A DNA stretch of 64,000 bases from Lentisphaera profundi (GCF_028728065.1 NZ_CP117812.1:1178001-1242000), one strand, 5' to 3'; positions 1-10,852 are shown, counted from the first letter of the stretch. A program made the numbers and translations. Notes: generated by a model from the letters alone, not told the origin.

Positions 1-969
1 TACACACCAGCCTTGATAATCACCATCGACTTTTTCAAGTCCGCAGCGAATGAGGTTGGATTGAGATTGATCACCAATGAAAAATTGATCTTTGAAGAAA
101 CCGAACTTGCCTTTGGTTGTATCCCAAACTGGACTGCCAGGCGAGTTGGAAATCTGTGTACGTGGGAGCCAAATGGCGGGACGGGTACGAATTTTTTCGA
201 AATCGGCGGCTTTCATTGAGAGGATTTTTTTCTCGTCAAAATCAGGGCGCCCTAAAAGGCTACCGGGATGACCATAGAATTTGCCTTCTTGCACATGGAA
301 AAGTGCACAGTCGGGCATCCAGTCACCTTGGTTATCAGTGACAAAGATTTCATCTTTGGGACTCATGCCAATGCCACACGGAGAGCGAAAACCACTCGCA
401 ATGGGATGGAAATGACCTTGACGGTCCGAACGATAAACCCAGCCACGATAAGGAGCGGTGTAGGTCATAACGCCACCTTTACCTGGACGGCCATCACGAA
501 CAACGAGGCCTTTGCCATCAATGGGTGTCGCACTTAAATTGAGCGAAGCATATTTTCTACCTAATTTATCAACGACGGGGCCGAAATGATATTCATGATA
601 ACCACGGGTAATACCAAATTCAGCGCAGTAAGTTTCGTAGATATCAGCCTTGCCGTCACCATTAGTGTCTTGCAAGCGGGTGAGCTCGGGCTTTTGCGCA
701 ACATAGTAGGACTTATCTTTTTTATCATAATAAATGCCGTTGGGTTCCATGAGGTTCTCGGCGAAAAGTGTCCAAGTGCCATTGGTATATTCCCAGACTT
801 CGCCTTCCCAAGTACAGATCGCCATCGTATCGGCATCTTTTTGGCAGACACCTAAAAGCGATACGGCGCCTTTGGGGAGCGTAATCGTTTCTAATTTGTA
901 ACCATCGGGAATAGCTGCAAAAAGAGCCAGCATAGGCATGATAAGTAGTGTGACTAATTTAATTTTCAT
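1..969 (-). CDS. Secreted beta-propeller dehydrogenase-like protein (3' end outside window)
   Basis: An open minus-strand frame runs from ATG at 969 to the window edge without a stop, so the C-terminus is missing; 323 codons are visible. The start follows an AGGATC-type ribosome site. The protein opens with a signal peptide (MKIKLVTLLIMPMLALFA) and then has propeller-like segments including DGYKLETITLP, a DTNGDGKAD calcium-binding-type loop, GFRSPCGIGMSPKDEIFVTDNQGDW and a late IGDQSQPNLIR segment. This is the pattern of the glucose/sorbosone-dehydrogenase-like or NHL-type propellers common in PVC bacteria, which are thought to act in the periplasm. It lies 13 bp downstream of a cytochrome c gene on the same strand, so the two probably form an operon with the cytochrome as electron acceptor. 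The substrate is unknown. Confidence 0.8.
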   Translation of the reverse strand, partial: MKIKLVTLLIMPMLALFAAIPDGYKLETITLPKGAVSLLGVCQKDADTMAICTWEGEVWEYTNGTWTLFAENLMEPNGIYYDKKDKSYYVAQKPELTRLQDTNGDGKADIYETYCAEFGITRGYHEYHFGPVVDKLGRKYASLNLSATPIDGKGLVVRDGRPGKGGVMTYTAPYRGWVYRSDRQGHFHPIASGFRSPCGIGMSPKDEIFVTDNQGDWMPDCALFHVQEGKFYGHPGSLLGRPDFDEKKILSMKAADFEKIRTRPAIWLPRTQISNSPGSPVWDTTKGKFGFFKDQFFIGDQSQSNLIRCGLEKVDGDYQGWCV

Positions 970-982
970 AATAGTATTGATC

Positions 983-2206
983 CTATTTAAAAATGAATTT
1001 AAAGTTGCTGTTATGTGAGTTGGGATCCGCATCACTTTTACTGAGGTCGATGGAGAAGTCGCTTATGTCTTCTTTGCTTTTTCCCTCGATGGAATAAGCA
1101 TCAGCACCCACAGGAGCAATGATGATTTTGTGTTGTTTCCCACTGATCGAGGTAGTGATTTTAACTTTGTCAGCGTCATAACGATATGAAAGTAATTTTA
1201 TCGGACTTGAAGCTCTAATTCCCAATAGTTCAGCTTCGACTTTATCACCTTTGATAGTAGAGGCATTGGCACTACGCGAATTAAGTGAAGGGGTCTGATC
1301 GAGTAGGGCATTCTTCCAAACGGCTTCGACTTTACCTTGGTAGGGATTGTAGGCAACCATGACTTTATTGGGTAAGAGGCAGAGTAGGGTGCGGGGAGAT
1401 ATTCCATGGATATATTTGCGCAGGACTTTGGCTTCGCCTGAAGCACGAACAACTTTTGGCTCAGAGCCCTCGAGACTTTTCCCCATTAGACCCACGTGAC
1501 TTTTACCCTTGATAAGTAAGACGGCATGAAATCTAAGAGCGTGTTGGGGGCGTTCATCATGTATGATATCTAGCTTGTGTACGCCCTTCTTAAGGTGAGT
1601 ACTTTTATTAAGACTCTGACTCGGTTTCTTCTTGTCGTCTTGAGCAAATATTTTTTCACCATTGAGGTAGGCCACCGTGCGGCCGATATTATTGATTTTG
1701 ATTTGATATTCACCATCCTCGGGAACATGTAAATTGGTCTCTAGGTGGGAAGTGCCATTGTAATTATTTTTAAAAAAGATGAGGTTCTCTTTGACGTTTT
1801 TTTGCTCGATAGATTCTACCGTCTTGAGTGCTTCAAGGGAAAGATCCTTATCCTTAAAGTGATTTCGCGGATAAGTGGAGAGGACGAGTGAGCGCATGCC
1901 GACTTGTTTGGACATGATATAATCGCGAACAGCGCTGATTTGATCATCTTTGAAGAGGTGTTTATAGGGAACCATCTCAGAGTTGGGGATACCTTCTTTG
2001 ATAGTATTGAAAATAGCTTCTGGGCTATCGCCATGTTTCCAAAAGTCATCGATTAAACTGGGGCCAATTCCACCCTTCATATCGGGGGCATGGCAAGTGT
2101 GACAGATCTGATTATAAATTTTTTCGCCTTCCTGTACGGAGTCGGCGGCAAGAGGTGTACTCAAGAGACTAAAAAGTCCTAGGCCTGCAATAAATTTTCT
2201 ATTCAT
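983..2206 (-). CDS. Secreted mono-heme cytochrome c with C-terminal beta-sandwich region
   Basis: A 407-residue protein. It has a signal peptide (residues 1-21, ending TPLAA) and a class I cytochrome c domain at about residues 22-100, with the heme motif CHTCH at 35-39 and a likely distal methionine in NSEMVPYKHL. From about residue 135 it continues into a beta-rich region with PA14-like phrasing (HVPEDGEYQIKINNIGRTVAYLNGEKIF), which in related proteins binds carbohydrate, and then a C-terminal tail I do not recognise. The stop lies 13 bp before the start of the propeller dehydrogenase gene, so the two are probably co-transcribed and may exchange electrons. That link is inferred from position. 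Confidence 0.8.
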   Translation of the reverse strand: MNRKFIAGLGLFSLLSTPLAADSVQEGEKIYNQICHTCHAPDMKGGIGPSLIDDFWKHGDSPEAIFNTIKEGIPNSEMVPYKHLFKDDQISAVRDYIMSKQVGMRSLVLSTYPRNHFKDKDLSLEALKTVESIEQKNVKENLIFFKNNYNGTSHLETNLHVPEDGEYQIKINNIGRTVAYLNGEKIFAQDDKKKPSQSLNKSTHLKKGVHKLDIIHDERPQHALRFHAVLLIKGKSHVGLMGKSLEGSEPKVVRASGEAKVLRKYIHGISPRTLLCLLPNKVMVAYNPYQGKVEAVWKNALLDQTPSLNSRSANASTIKGDKVEAELLGIRASSPIKLLSYRYDADKVKITTSISGKQHKIIIAPVGADAYSIEGKSKEDISDFSIDLSKSDADPNSHNSNFKFIFK

Positions 2207-2340
2207 TCAAATTCCTTTATTTAAAATAAAATGTAAAATGAGTACCCTTGGGACTCATCGATTTAATATGATATACAAGATATAAAGGTGGCGTGTTACA
2301 CAAACTCTAAGCTTATATCGTTTTTCTTACAGTTTAATCA

Positions 2341-4407
2341 TTACAACTGATTTTTTGGATGATAAACGATTTTGATTTGCGGGGAGAGCTTATCGAGCTC
2401 TGATTTTGATAACTGGCCATGGTGTAGATGAAGTTCTTTTAATTGGCTTAGCTTAGTTAAATCATGGCAATTACTAATCGGAGTATTTTGAATATGAATA
2501 ACTTCGATGGGGAAGTTATTTATAGGGGTAATGTTATAGATGCCATTATTAGAGATATTGAGATTTTTGATTTCTTTGTTAGTTAAGGAGTGCATTTCAA
2601 TAATTTTTGTGTGACTAATATTTAGGCTCTTAAGTGGCTGGCCTCTTAAACCAATGAAATTGGTGATGGGAGTAGCTGTGAGGTCTACACTATGAGCCGG
2701 GAAATTCTGTAGGCAATTGCTGTCTCGTAACCAAGGGTTATTAGAGAGGTCAAGATGTTTAGTCTCTTTATCAAAATTAAAGACAAATTTCCTTGTTGTA
2801 CTTGGACCGTGTATCAGTTTAATAACGCCTGTACAAAAGGCGATACGATCATCTAGGGATAAATTTCCAAAAGCCTTGTAGTGAATTACTTTACCAAATA
2901 TATCCCCATTTTGTAAGGGACGTAGATCAGCAAGCAGCTCTAAGTAGAGCTTTATACTCAAGGGTGAATGATCCTCTAATTTAATCTTCTTATATTTCTC
3001 AGTGAGTTTCACAAGCTTATTAGCCTTCGTTAGTCCTCCCATGATAAAGGCATCGTAGGCCGCCGTGAATTCTTCGCGAATAAAATGAGTTTTACCCTTG
3101 AGTAACCATGCCTCTAAAATAGTATCATCCCTGCTGACTGCATTATTGACAAAGCGCAAACTCTCATCGAAACTACAGATTACATAAGTATCCAAAGCCC
3201 TTTGTAGAAATAAGGGGGCGGAGTCGACTCCCATTTGTTCATGGAAATCTTTCTCTAAGAGAAGTTTTTCGCTAAGTTGCTCGGCATTGGTTTTAGAGAG
3301 CTCGAGGTTATTAATAAAAACGGAAGTTAAAATGAGAACTAAAGTAAGAGTTAATACCGCGGCAATGCTTAAGGATTTATGGCGCATGATGAGTAGTTTT
3401 AAACCTTTCACAAAGGAAGCTTCTTCTGCATTGGTGGCAAAACCATTGCGGTAAGCAAAGATATCTTTTTGGAGGTTTTCTACACTTAAGTAACGATCTG
3501 TTGGTTCTAAAGACATGGCTTTTAAACAAACGGCTTCAAGTGAGAAGGGGAGGTCACGTTTGATACTTGAGGGTTTAGGGAAATTGCATTTGGCAGTCTT
3601 TTCTAAAAGTTCTTCAATCGAAGCGGCATCGAAAGGCTTCTCGTAAGTCAGTAAGCTATAAAGCAGGCAACCAAGAGAAAAAATATCGGTATGGCAGCCT
3701 TTGCGCATTTTGAGTTTGGTGGTCTGCTCGGGAGCCATGTAGCCAGGAGACCCTTTGACCGTGCCTATCAGTGTGTGGTTCTCTATGTCGTGATCAAGAA
3801 CGGAGCAGTATTCGAGCAATAATTCATCGCAATTTGAGGCTTCGACATCGGCTAAACCCCAGTCGCAAACCACCACGTCGCCATATTTACTGATGCGAAT
3901 GTTATCGGGTTTTATATCCAGGTGTATAACCCCTAGTGAATGAGCGTAGGCAATCGCATCGCAAACTTTCAGGAATATATCGAGACGCGTATTGAGATCC
4001 GCGTATTCATTTTTTTCACCAGCGTGTAATTCACTAATGATCTCTTTCAATGATTGACCCGCAATGAATTTCATCGTGAACCAAGGCTTTTCCTGGTCTA
4101 AACCAATATTGTAGACAGGAACAATATTGGGATGCTGGAGGGCTGCATTGAGTTTGGCTTCTCGTAAAAAGACTTCGATTTTTTGTGGATCAGTTGAATC
4201 TTTTAGAGTTGCCATGGCGACCTTACGATTCGTTTTGCGATTATAGCAAAGTTCAATGCGTTTTAATCCTCCTTCGCTATAGAGACTAAAATCTGAGTAT
4301 ATATCTTCTTCAGATTTGAGCGATTCCGTTAAATGGGTCTCGCTATTATTATAGGCCTCGTCGAATATATCCCCAAGACCATCAGCAAAATTGTCTTCGG
4401 GGGCCAC
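2341..4407 (-). CDS. Membrane Ser/Thr protein kinase with C-terminal leucine-rich repeats
   Basis: I place the start at GTG 4405-4407, one base past the stop of the sigma factor gene, rather than at an upstream ATG (4467) that would overlap that gene by 59 bp. The paralogue at 60696 likewise starts right after its sigma gene, and its N-terminus aligns from this GTG. The protein is 688 residues. The kinase domain spans about 45-320, with Lys69 in VAMATLK, a catalytic loop HLDIKPDN (Asp164; no Arg before it, so non-RD), DWG in place of DFG (Asp182) and GYMAPE. One membrane helix lies near 345-366, followed by a helical region with TPR-like features and leucine-rich repeats from about 560 (LDLSNNPWL, LNISHTKI, LNISNNGI). 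Kinase next to ECF sigma suggests control of the sigma factor by phosphorylation, as known for ECF43-type pairs. That role is inferred. Confidence 0.88.
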   Translation of the reverse strand: MAPEDNFADGLGDIFDEAYNNSETHLTESLKSEEDIYSDFSLYSEGGLKRIELCYNRKTNRKVAMATLKDSTDPQKIEVFLREAKLNAALQHPNIVPVYNIGLDQEKPWFTMKFIAGQSLKEIISELHAGEKNEYADLNTRLDIFLKVCDAIAYAHSLGVIHLDIKPDNIRISKYGDVVVCDWGLADVEASNCDELLLEYCSVLDHDIENHTLIGTVKGSPGYMAPEQTTKLKMRKGCHTDIFSLGCLLYSLLTYEKPFDAASIEELLEKTAKCNFPKPSSIKRDLPFSLEAVCLKAMSLEPTDRYLSVENLQKDIFAYRNGFATNAEEASFVKGLKLLIMRHKSLSIAAVLTLTLVLILTSVFINNLELSKTNAEQLSEKLLLEKDFHEQMGVDSAPLFLQRALDTYVICSFDESLRFVNNAVSRDDTILEAWLLKGKTHFIREEFTAAYDAFIMGGLTKANKLVKLTEKYKKIKLEDHSPLSIKLYLELLADLRPLQNGDIFGKVIHYKAFGNLSLDDRIAFCTGVIKLIHGPSTTRKFVFNFDKETKHLDLSNNPWLRDSNCLQNFPAHSVDLTATPITNFIGLRGQPLKSLNISHTKIIEMHSLTNKEIKNLNISNNGIYNITPINNFPIEVIHIQNTPISNCHDLTKLSQLKELHLHHGQLSKSELDKLSPQIKIVYHPKNQL

Positions 4408-4408
4408 C

Positions 4409-5014
4409 TTAGCTTTCCAATTCGGAATTGAGGCGAATGATTTCTTTGTGCATCGCTTTGCGAACACGCATTTTAAAAACTCTTACAGAACTTTCTGAAA
4501 TAGCGAATTTCTTTGCGAGTTCCGCATTGCTTATATCTACTTTGATTGATTGCTCAAAGACCTTTTGTGTTTGCTCAGAAAAATCATTTTTTAGCTTAGT
4601 CCAAGCCAATTGAGCAATGTGATTTTTCCATTCACGTTCAGAGATGACATCGATTTCGGCTTCGGTAATTAATTCGAGTTTGCCCATGATCTCCTGGTAA
4701 CTCACATTCATACGAGAGTTTTTTGAGGCCTTGCTTTTAAAAAAATTAAAGACGGTGTTGCGAATCATAACCCCGAGCCAAGTGCGAAAGCGGCATTTGT
4801 ATTCTTCGGGATCAAACTTGCCGATATTTTTCCATATCTTTACAAGTACGTCCTGCATCAATTCTTCAGAATCCTGAGATCCTACATTAAAGCGCCTAAT
4901 GATCACAAAAATGTAGGGGCTGTAGTAAGTCACAAACTCTTCCCAGTTTTTTTCATTGTGCTCTGACTGCAGCTTACGAAGCAATGTGTAACGCGTGTTT
5001 TTGAATTCGTTCAT
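4409..5014 (-). CDS. ECF-type RNA polymerase sigma factor paired with the kinase
   Basis: A 201-residue protein with a sigma-70 region 2 at about residues 20-95 (EELMQDVLVKIWKN, FRTWLGVMIRNTVFNFF) and a region 4 helix-turn-helix at about 130-190 (NAELAKKFAISESSVRVFKMRVRKAMHKEI). It has no signal peptide or membrane segment, so it should be cytoplasmic. It directs RNA polymerase to a set of promoters that the sequence does not reveal. The stop is one base before the probable GTG start of the kinase gene, so the two are translationally coupled. No strong ribosome site is visible before its ATG. A disrupted paralogue with the same gene order lies at 60085-60695. No anti-sigma gene is nearby, which fits control through the kinase (inferred). 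Confidence 0.88.
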   Translation of the reverse strand: MNEFKNTRYTLLRKLQSEHNEKNWEEFVTYYSPYIFVIIRRFNVGSQDSEELMQDVLVKIWKNIGKFDPEEYKCRFRTWLGVMIRNTVFNFFKSKASKNSRMNVSYQEIMGKLELITEAEIDVISEREWKNHIAQLAWTKLKNDFSEQTQKVFEQSIKVDISNAELAKKFAISESSVRVFKMRVRKAMHKEIIRLNSELES

Positions 5015-5235
5015 ACTTAAATAAAGGCTTAATTAAAGTGTTGACTAAAGTAAGGCTCGGAATATGGGATTGAATTATTTTAGCCTCCAAAGCCTTTAGC
5101 GTAAAGCTTTCAAAGGCAATTAATAGACTTTAAGATGAATCGCTGAATGAGTTCTCAATCAGCGTGGTCTAGCCTTATCTTCAGTTATAGACTGATGCCT
5201 ACTTTTGTAAAAAGGAAGCTGATGCCTGTACATAG

Positions 5236-6027
5236 CTACTTAATTTTCAGAGCTTTCCAAGCTCTAATAGATCTTGTGATGTTATCGAGTTTGTTGCCCT
5301 TTATACCGTAGCCTTGTAGACTGACTGGGCCTTCAAAGTTTAATTTTTTTAGAACCCGAAAGAGACGTTCTTGAGGGAATGTTCCCTTATCGAGTGTTTG
5401 AATTAAAGTGGGCCAATTTTTCCCGTCAATATCAGCGCCGGAGGTACTCACTGCAAAGAGCTGTGGAGCACATAGTGCTAAAGTCTTTTCTAGATCTTCG
5501 GCTTTTTCATTTTTGAGGAAATGACAGAGGTTGAACATGATGCCAAGATTAGGGTGATTCACTTGGTTTATAAGTTCCATGGCTTGTGGTATAGTAGCAA
5601 CGGCGAATCCGGCGTGAGGGTAGAGTGCGACGCGGATATTCATTTTGGATGCATTCTCAGTCGTCTGGCGAATCGAGGCAATAATTTCGGGAGTGATTTT
5701 TGGAACAGTTAATTCAATGATACAGCCACGATTTTCTAAAGCTTTTAATGCGGCGGGAGCAATCGCTTTAACATTGGCACTACGATAGATACTCAGGACC
5801 TTGAGCCCCACTTTTTCATAAGCGGCCATACGCTGAGTTAGCGCGTCGCCGCCACCAAAAATTTGACTAATGCCATCATAACCTAGTTCTTTAAGTACTT
5901 TAGCCTCTTCATCAAAAGAACTGAAAGAGGGGATACCGTTTAAAAAAGCAAAAAATGGAGTTTGGGTATTCTCTTCAGCGGATGAAGATAGACAGAGTAG
6001 TATTAGGTAAATAAGAGCTTGTTTCAT
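5236..6027 (-). CDS. Secreted sugar-phosphate isomerase/epimerase-like TIM barrel protein
   Basis: A 263-residue protein with a signal peptide (residues 1-17, ICLSSSA-like end) followed by an AP-endonuclease-2/xylose-isomerase-type TIM barrel. Visible barrel features include LKELGYDGISQIFGGG, VGLKVLSIYR, IRVALYPHAGF, LGIMFNLCHF and FEGPVSLQGYG; the His, Asn and Glu/Gln residues in them could bind a metal. Its periplasmic location argues against a phosphosugar substrate. Some members of this superfamily act on keto-glycosides, and that is a possible role beside the dehydrogenase and DUF1080 genes of this window, but the substrate cannot be told from sequence. A ribosome site (GGAAG) precedes the ATG. 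It sits 206 bp after the DUF1501 gene on the same strand. Confidence 0.75.
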   Translation of the reverse strand: MKQALIYLILLCLSSSAEENTQTPFFAFLNGIPSFSSFDEEAKVLKELGYDGISQIFGGGDALTQRMAAYEKVGLKVLSIYRSANVKAIAPAALKALENRGCIIELTVPKITPEIIASIRQTTENASKMNIRVALYPHAGFAVATIPQAMELINQVNHPNLGIMFNLCHFLKNEKAEDLEKTLALCAPQLFAVSTSGADIDGKNWPTLIQTLDKGTFPQERLFRVLKKLNFEGPVSLQGYGIKGNKLDNITRSIRAWKALKIK

Positions 6028-6233
6028 AATTTAGCTTCCGGATGAGTTATTAAGGAGAGGTACTTGCGCACAGGTAAAAAGTTATCACCCCCAGGGTAAG
6101 TTCTCTGTCTTGTGCGTAGTACCGTGAGTCCTCATCAGCATAATTGTGTAGATCAATTCCTAGAGCATATTCACTTATTTTGCTTAAGCTCTCCATACAT
6201 TTAATGATGAATAGGTATTTTGTCCTTAAAATT

Positions 6234-7655
6234 TTAGGCAATGATATCGTGAATGACTTTGCGAGGTTCTACACCAGTTAAGCGAAGGTCCAAGCCTTGG
6301 TGTTTAACTGAGAATTTTTCGTGGTTAATACCGAGTAGGTGCAACACAGTCGCGTTAAAATCATTGATATGAACAGGTTTATCCAAGATATTGTAGGCAT
6401 ATTCATCGGTCACACCATGCTCATAACCTTGTTTGACGCCACCACCGGCCATCCAGTAAGTGAAGCAACGGCCATGATGGTCACGGCCATGATCTGTTTT
6501 TGTCAATTTGCCCTGAGAGTAAATAGTACGGCCGAATTCACCACCCCAAATCACGAGAGTGTCATCGAGTAGACCACGACTCTCTAGGTCTTTTAATAGC
6601 CCCATTGAGGGTTGATCAATCATATTACATTGCTTCGGCATATGTTTTGGTAAGCTGCTGTGATGATCCCAATTACGGTGGAAGAGTTGGATGAAACGGA
6701 CACCATTTTCACTGAGTTTACGTGCCTTGATACAATTGTTGGCAAAGGTACCGGGCTTGAGCACATCGGGGCCATAGAGATCGAGAGTCGCTTTGGATTC
6801 TTTAGTCATATCAAGCGTATCGGGAACTTCACTTTGCATGCGGTAGGCCATTTCGTATTGGGCAATGCGTGCATCAATTTCAGGATCGCGAATATCTTTA
6901 TAATGACTACGGTTAAAATCTCCTAGGGTATTGAGTAAATCACGTCGAGAAGAACGTGTGACTCCCTTTGGATTATCCAAATATAAAACAGCTTCTTTAC
7001 CACTACGCAGTTTAACTCCGGCATGCTTGGAGGGCAGGTTGCCACTGCCCCATAGCCGAGAATAGAGTGCCTGGCCATTGCCGGATCCGCGGGAAATCAT
7101 GGTTACATAAGAGGGTAGGTTTTGGTTTTGGCTACCAATACCATAACTGAGCCATGAGCCTAAGCTTGGGTGGCCAACGATTTGATTTCCCGTATTGATA
7201 TAGGTAATGGCGGGATCGTGATTCACCGCTTCAGTATTCATAGTTTTGATAATGCTGAGTTTATCGACCATTTTTGCCGTATGAGGAAGGTACTCACTGA
7301 CCCAAGTTTGCATTTCACCATGCTTATGAAATTGGTGCATAGGAGCTACGCAGGGGAAAGATTTTTGTCCGCTGGTCATCCCGGTGATACGTTGGCCATT
7401 GCGAATGGAATCAGGTAATTCAGTTCCGTGTAATTTGCGCATTTCGGGATGGAAATCAAAAGTATCAATATGTGAGGGGCCACCCGCCATAAAGAGGTAA
7501 ATTACACGTTTAGCTTTTGGAAGGCCAGGAAGTTTAAAATCGTGACTTATGCCACCGTTATTGGCGAACACATTGTTTTGAAGACCAGTCAAGGCCATCG
7601 TCCCTAAACCTAAGCCACTTTTCAGGACGTCTCGTCTATTCATTTTATGATTCAT
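6234..7655 (-). CDS. DUF1501 family protein (secreted, Tat-like leader)
   Basis: A 473-residue DUF1501 protein. The N-terminus has a twin-arginine-type leader ([20 protein letters not shown]), and the body carries the typical family phrases [53 protein letters not shown] and [10 protein letters not shown]. The family resembles the alkaline phosphatase/sulfatase fold; its biochemical activity is not established. It starts 5 bp after the stop of the PSCyt1-DUF1549-DUF1553 gene. That is the canonical gene pair of planctomycetes, verrucomicrobia and lentisphaerae, which often accompanies polysaccharide breakdown genes. The two are almost certainly one operon. Confidence 0.92.
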   Translation of the reverse strand: MNHKMNRRDVLKSGLGLGTMALTGLQNNVFANNGGISHDFKLPGLPKAKRVIYLFMAGGPSHIDTFDFHPEMRKLHGTELPDSIRNGQRITGMTSGQKSFPCVAPMHQFHKHGEMQTWVSEYLPHTAKMVDKLSIIKTMNTEAVNHDPAITYINTGNQIVGHPSLGSWLSYGIGSQNQNLPSYVTMISRGSGNGQALYSRLWGSGNLPSKHAGVKLRSGKEAVLYLDNPKGVTRSSRRDLLNTLGDFNRSHYKDIRDPEIDARIAQYEMAYRMQSEVPDTLDMTKESKATLDLYGPDVLKPGTFANNCIKARKLSENGVRFIQLFHRNWDHHSSLPKHMPKQCNMIDQPSMGLLKDLESRGLLDDTLVIWGGEFGRTIYSQGKLTKTDHGRDHHGRCFTYWMAGGGVKQGYEHGVTDEYAYNILDKPVHINDFNATVLHLLGINHEKFSVKHQGLDLRLTGVEPRKVIHDIIA

Positions 7656-7660
7656 AGTGT

Positions 7661-10600
7661 TTACTCTTTATTCAGGGTTTCGTCTAAGTTCATGATCAAT
7701 TGTGCCACTAAGGTCCAGCTTGCATGCTCGCTTAGATCCAGAGACTCATTGCGTTTTGTATCGCCAATTTCCAGTAACATTTTACTATTTTCCGGAGACT
7801 TTTCGAAGTCGGCATGACGTCTTAAGTAAAATTCTTTCAGTTTAGTCTTGAGCTCAGGTTTTGGGGGGTGAGCGACTGCGACTTTAAAAGCATAATCAAT
7901 TTTATCGGAGAGACTAGGGCCACCCTCCTTAATAATCCGCTCAGCAAAAAAGCGTGCCGATTCGACAAAAATGGGATCGTTTAAAGTGATCAGTGCCTGC
8001 AGAGGTGTATTTGTACGTGAACGCTCTATGGTGCATTTTTCCCGGCTAGGAGCATCAAAAGTTGTCATGTTGGGAACAGGAGATGAACGTTTGTAGTAGG
8101 TATACATACTTTTACGGTAGTTTTTTTCGCCCTTATCTTGGACAAATGTAGCTCCTGATAAAGAAACTTCATTCCACAAGCCTGGTGGTTGGAATGGCTT
8201 AACGGACTCACCACCAATTTGCGAACTCAGCAAATCAGCCATGTACAGGGCACTATCACGAATGTGCTCGCCCTTAAGACGGAATCGTGGACCTCGTGCA
8301 TAAAGTTTATTGGGTTTATCAATTGTCAGTAATTCAGCTGAGATTTTCGAGTCTTGACGATAGGTCTTGGACATGACAATTTGTTTGAGGGTACGTTTTA
8401 CATCCCAATTATTATCCCGAAAATCACTAGCTAACCAGTCTAGGAGTTGAGGGTGAGTCGGCCAAGCACCTTGATTACCAAAATCCGAAGGCGTACTTAC
8501 TAAACCGTGACCAAATAGCATCATCCAGTAGCGATTTACCGTAACGCGAGCGGTCAAAGGATTCTCTTTATCAACGATCCATTGTGCAAGCCCAAGTCGA
8601 TTTTTTGGAGCCTCAGCTTTCATTGGAGGAAGAACTTTTGGGGTATTGGCGTGGATTTCAAGATCTTTCAAGGGTTGATCATAAGCACCGCGATTGAGGA
8701 TATAAGTCTTTTTAGGAGTTTTTTCATCTTCCATCACCATGACATTGAGGTTTTTGAAATCATTAAGAGGCTTGATATAGCCGTGTCTAGCAGCAATTAC
8801 GGGCTTGAACTTAAGTTTCTTTTCGGCATAGAAAGCTTTCTTTAAATTCATCTCAAAGTTATTATTGGCATTCTTAGTGAAAGCGAGGTCATCGTATTTA
8901 AGTTGGCTAACAGCGCTAATCTCATTGCCTTCAAGAACGCGGTCGTAAATTTGGAGGAGGGTGATGGGGTTATTAGTATTTTTCCCTGCATCTCTTCTGC
9001 CAATCATAAAAGTCTGATTATTGACGAACTTGCTAGGGAACTTATCATGAAGAGCTTTCTGCGGGAGCAAGTTTCCATTGAGGTACATTTTTACTCCAGC
9101 AGCTTTTTGGCTACCATCGTAAGTCACTGTGATGTGTTGCCATTTCTTGTGTTCGAGTTCTTGCTCTGCATCAACAAAGATATGTTCCTTGCCGTGATGT
9201 CTGATATAGCTAAAACCGAGCTTGTGATCTTTGATATAGATTTCCATACCTTGAGCATTGTGCTGTTGTGCTTGGCTGACAATGGTATGCTTCTCTTTCT
9301 GTGGCGCATATTTCAAATGGAAGGATAATGAGAAAGCACTATCTGAATCAAAGAGTTTAGGGATGCTATCATAGATACCATGACGGACGATGATCGCCTT
9401 TGTTTTTGCAATGGGTTTCTTTGTTTTTTCATCGATCTTTTCGTCGATGCCATTAACCACATTAATATTGAGGGTTTTTGGTGCTTGCAGATAATCATCT
9501 TGAGCAAAATCATAGGCTTCTTCTTTAGATCTGAGCGGAAAGAAATGTTTTAGACCTGTAGGGATAGCTTTAAGTTTTTGTGATTTCTGAGCCTGCCATT
9601 GATTGAACGCCGTCACGTGTTGTTGATGAAATTTTTGAATATTGTCATCGGCATTAGCAAGTTGAACCTCTAGCTGAGTAATCATTTTCTGCTGATACTT
9701 ATTATCCCCAATTTTGATAATCGGAACGGCATTACCTCGTCGAGTTTGCATGCCCTTGTCAGCTGAGATATTAAAAAAGGCGTACATTTCGTAGAATTCT
9801 TTTTGTGAAATAGGATCGTATTTATGGTCGTGGCATTGGGCACATTCAGTAGTGAGCCCCAACCAAACTTTGGAAACAGTACTGAGGCGATCAACGGTGT
9901 ATTCAACGCGATATTCTTCGAAGAAAGCGCCGCCTTCGTCAGTAGTACCATTATTTCGTAAAAAGGCGGTAGCGACTTTTTGGTCGGTGGTGGCATTGGG
10001 GATATGGTCCCCTGCAATTTGCTCTAGCGTGAATTGATCGAAGGGTTTGTTACTATTGTAAGCATCTATTACCCAGTCGCGCCAAGGCCACATCGTGCGC
10101 GGACCATCGGCATGGTACACCGAAGAATCACCATAGCGGGCCATGTCGAGCCAGGGAAGCGCCATGCGTTCGCCGTAGGCAGGCTTAGCAAGAATGCGAT
10201 CGACGAGTTTTTCGTAGGCATTATTTGAGCTATCATTGACAAATTGATCGATTTCTTTTGGACTTGGGGGCAGGCCATTGAGGTCATAGCTTAAGCGACG
10301 AATGATTTTATGTTTGGGGGCTTCAGGGCTAGGCTTTAAGTCTTTCTCATTCAGTGTAGCGACAATAAAGTTATCAATCGGGTTATTCGTTTGAGATTTT
10401 TTAACTTTAGGGACAAGAGGTTTTGTGATGGGTTCAAAGGCCCAGTGCTTTGACCAAGTGGCACCTTCATTAATCCAGCGTTTAAAGAGGTCGATTTCTT
10501 CTTTTGTTAGAGGAATTTTATGAGATTTCTTCGGAGGCATGATGTCATCGCTATCATCAGTACTGATGCGATAGTAAAGTTCACTTTCCTCAGCATTGCC

Positions 10601-10852
10601 TGCAATGATAGACGCAATACCATCATGAACTCTAAAAGCGCCCTCAGGACCATCGGGGATGTCGAGGCGTAAGTCGCCTTTGCGTTCTTCTTCATCGGGG
10701 CCGTGACAATGGAAGCACCTATCGGATAAAATGGGGCGTATGTCTTTGTTGAAGCTGACTTTTTCAACTTCGACTTTTTTATCAGTCATCAGTGCGCAGC
10801 TAGCACCTACGATAAGAGACAAGCTAAGCAGGGAAATTTTTGTTTTAAACAT
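7661..10852 (-). CDS. PSCyt1 / DUF1549 / LamG / DUF1553 secreted cytochrome-like protein
   Basis: A 1063-residue protein. It has a signal peptide (1-20) and a planctomycete-type cytochrome c domain at about 35-110 with heme motif CFHCH at 46-50. DUF1549 lies at about 150-360 ([43 protein letters not shown], which adds a second CxxCH), a LamG/concanavalin-like beta-sandwich at about 500-660 ([22 protein letters not shown]), and DUF1553 at about 750-1030 ([33 protein letters not shown]). This domain order is the standard one in PVC bacteria. The function is unproven, but the two heme motifs imply electron transfer outside the cytoplasm. The DUF1501 gene follows after 5 bp. Confidence 0.92.
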   Translation of the reverse strand: MFKTKISLLSLSLIVGASCALMTDKKVEVEKVSFNKDIRPILSDRCFHCHGPDEEERKGDLRLDIPDGPEGAFRVHDGIASIIAGNAEESELYYRISTDDSDDIMPPKKSHKIPLTKEEIDLFKRWINEGATWSKHWAFEPITKPLVPKVKKSQTNNPIDNFIVATLNEKDLKPSPEAPKHKIIRRLSYDLNGLPPSPKEIDQFVNDSSNNAYEKLVDRILAKPAYGERMALPWLDMARYGDSSVYHADGPRTMWPWRDWVIDAYNSNKPFDQFTLEQIAGDHIPNATTDQKVATAFLRNNGTTDEGGAFFEEYRVEYTVDRLSTVSKVWLGLTTECAQCHDHKYDPISQKEFYEMYAFFNISADKGMQTRRGNAVPIIKIGDNKYQQKMITQLEVQLANADDNIQKFHQQHVTAFNQWQAQKSQKLKAIPTGLKHFFPLRSKEEAYDFAQDDYLQAPKTLNINVVNGIDEKIDEKTKKPIAKTKAIIVRHGIYDSIPKLFDSDSAFSLSFHLKYAPQKEKHTIVSQAQQHNAQGMEIYIKDHKLGFSYIRHHGKEHIFVDAEQELEHKKWQHITVTYDGSQKAAGVKMYLNGNLLPQKALHDKFPSKFVNNQTFMIGRRDAGKNTNNPITLLQIYDRVLEGNEISAVSQLKYDDLAFTKNANNNFEMNLKKAFYAEKKLKFKPVIAARHGYIKPLNDFKNLNVMVMEDEKTPKKTYILNRGAYDQPLKDLEIHANTPKVLPPMKAEAPKNRLGLAQWIVDKENPLTARVTVNRYWMMLFGHGLVSTPSDFGNQGAWPTHPQLLDWLASDFRDNNWDVKRTLKQIVMSKTYRQDSKISAELLTIDKPNKLYARGPRFRLKGEHIRDSALYMADLLSSQIGGESVKPFQPPGLWNEVSLSGATFVQDKGEKNYRKSMYTYYKRSSPVPNMTTFDAPSREKCTIERSRTNTPLQALITLNDPIFVESARFFAERIIKEGGPSLSDKIDYAFKVAVAHPPKPELKTKLKEFYLRRHADFEKSPENSKMLLEIGDTKRNESLDLSEHASWTLVAQLIMNLDETLNKE

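Noticed and set aside
4409-4467. Upstream ATG of the kinase gene at 4467
   Set aside because: It would overlap the sigma factor gene by 59 bp and the additional residues are its shadow; GTG 4407 fits the paralogue.
6050-6241. 63-codon minus-strand frame between the isomerase and DUF1501 genes
   Set aside because: It overlaps the end of the DUF1501 gene, has no ribosome site and no recognisable features.
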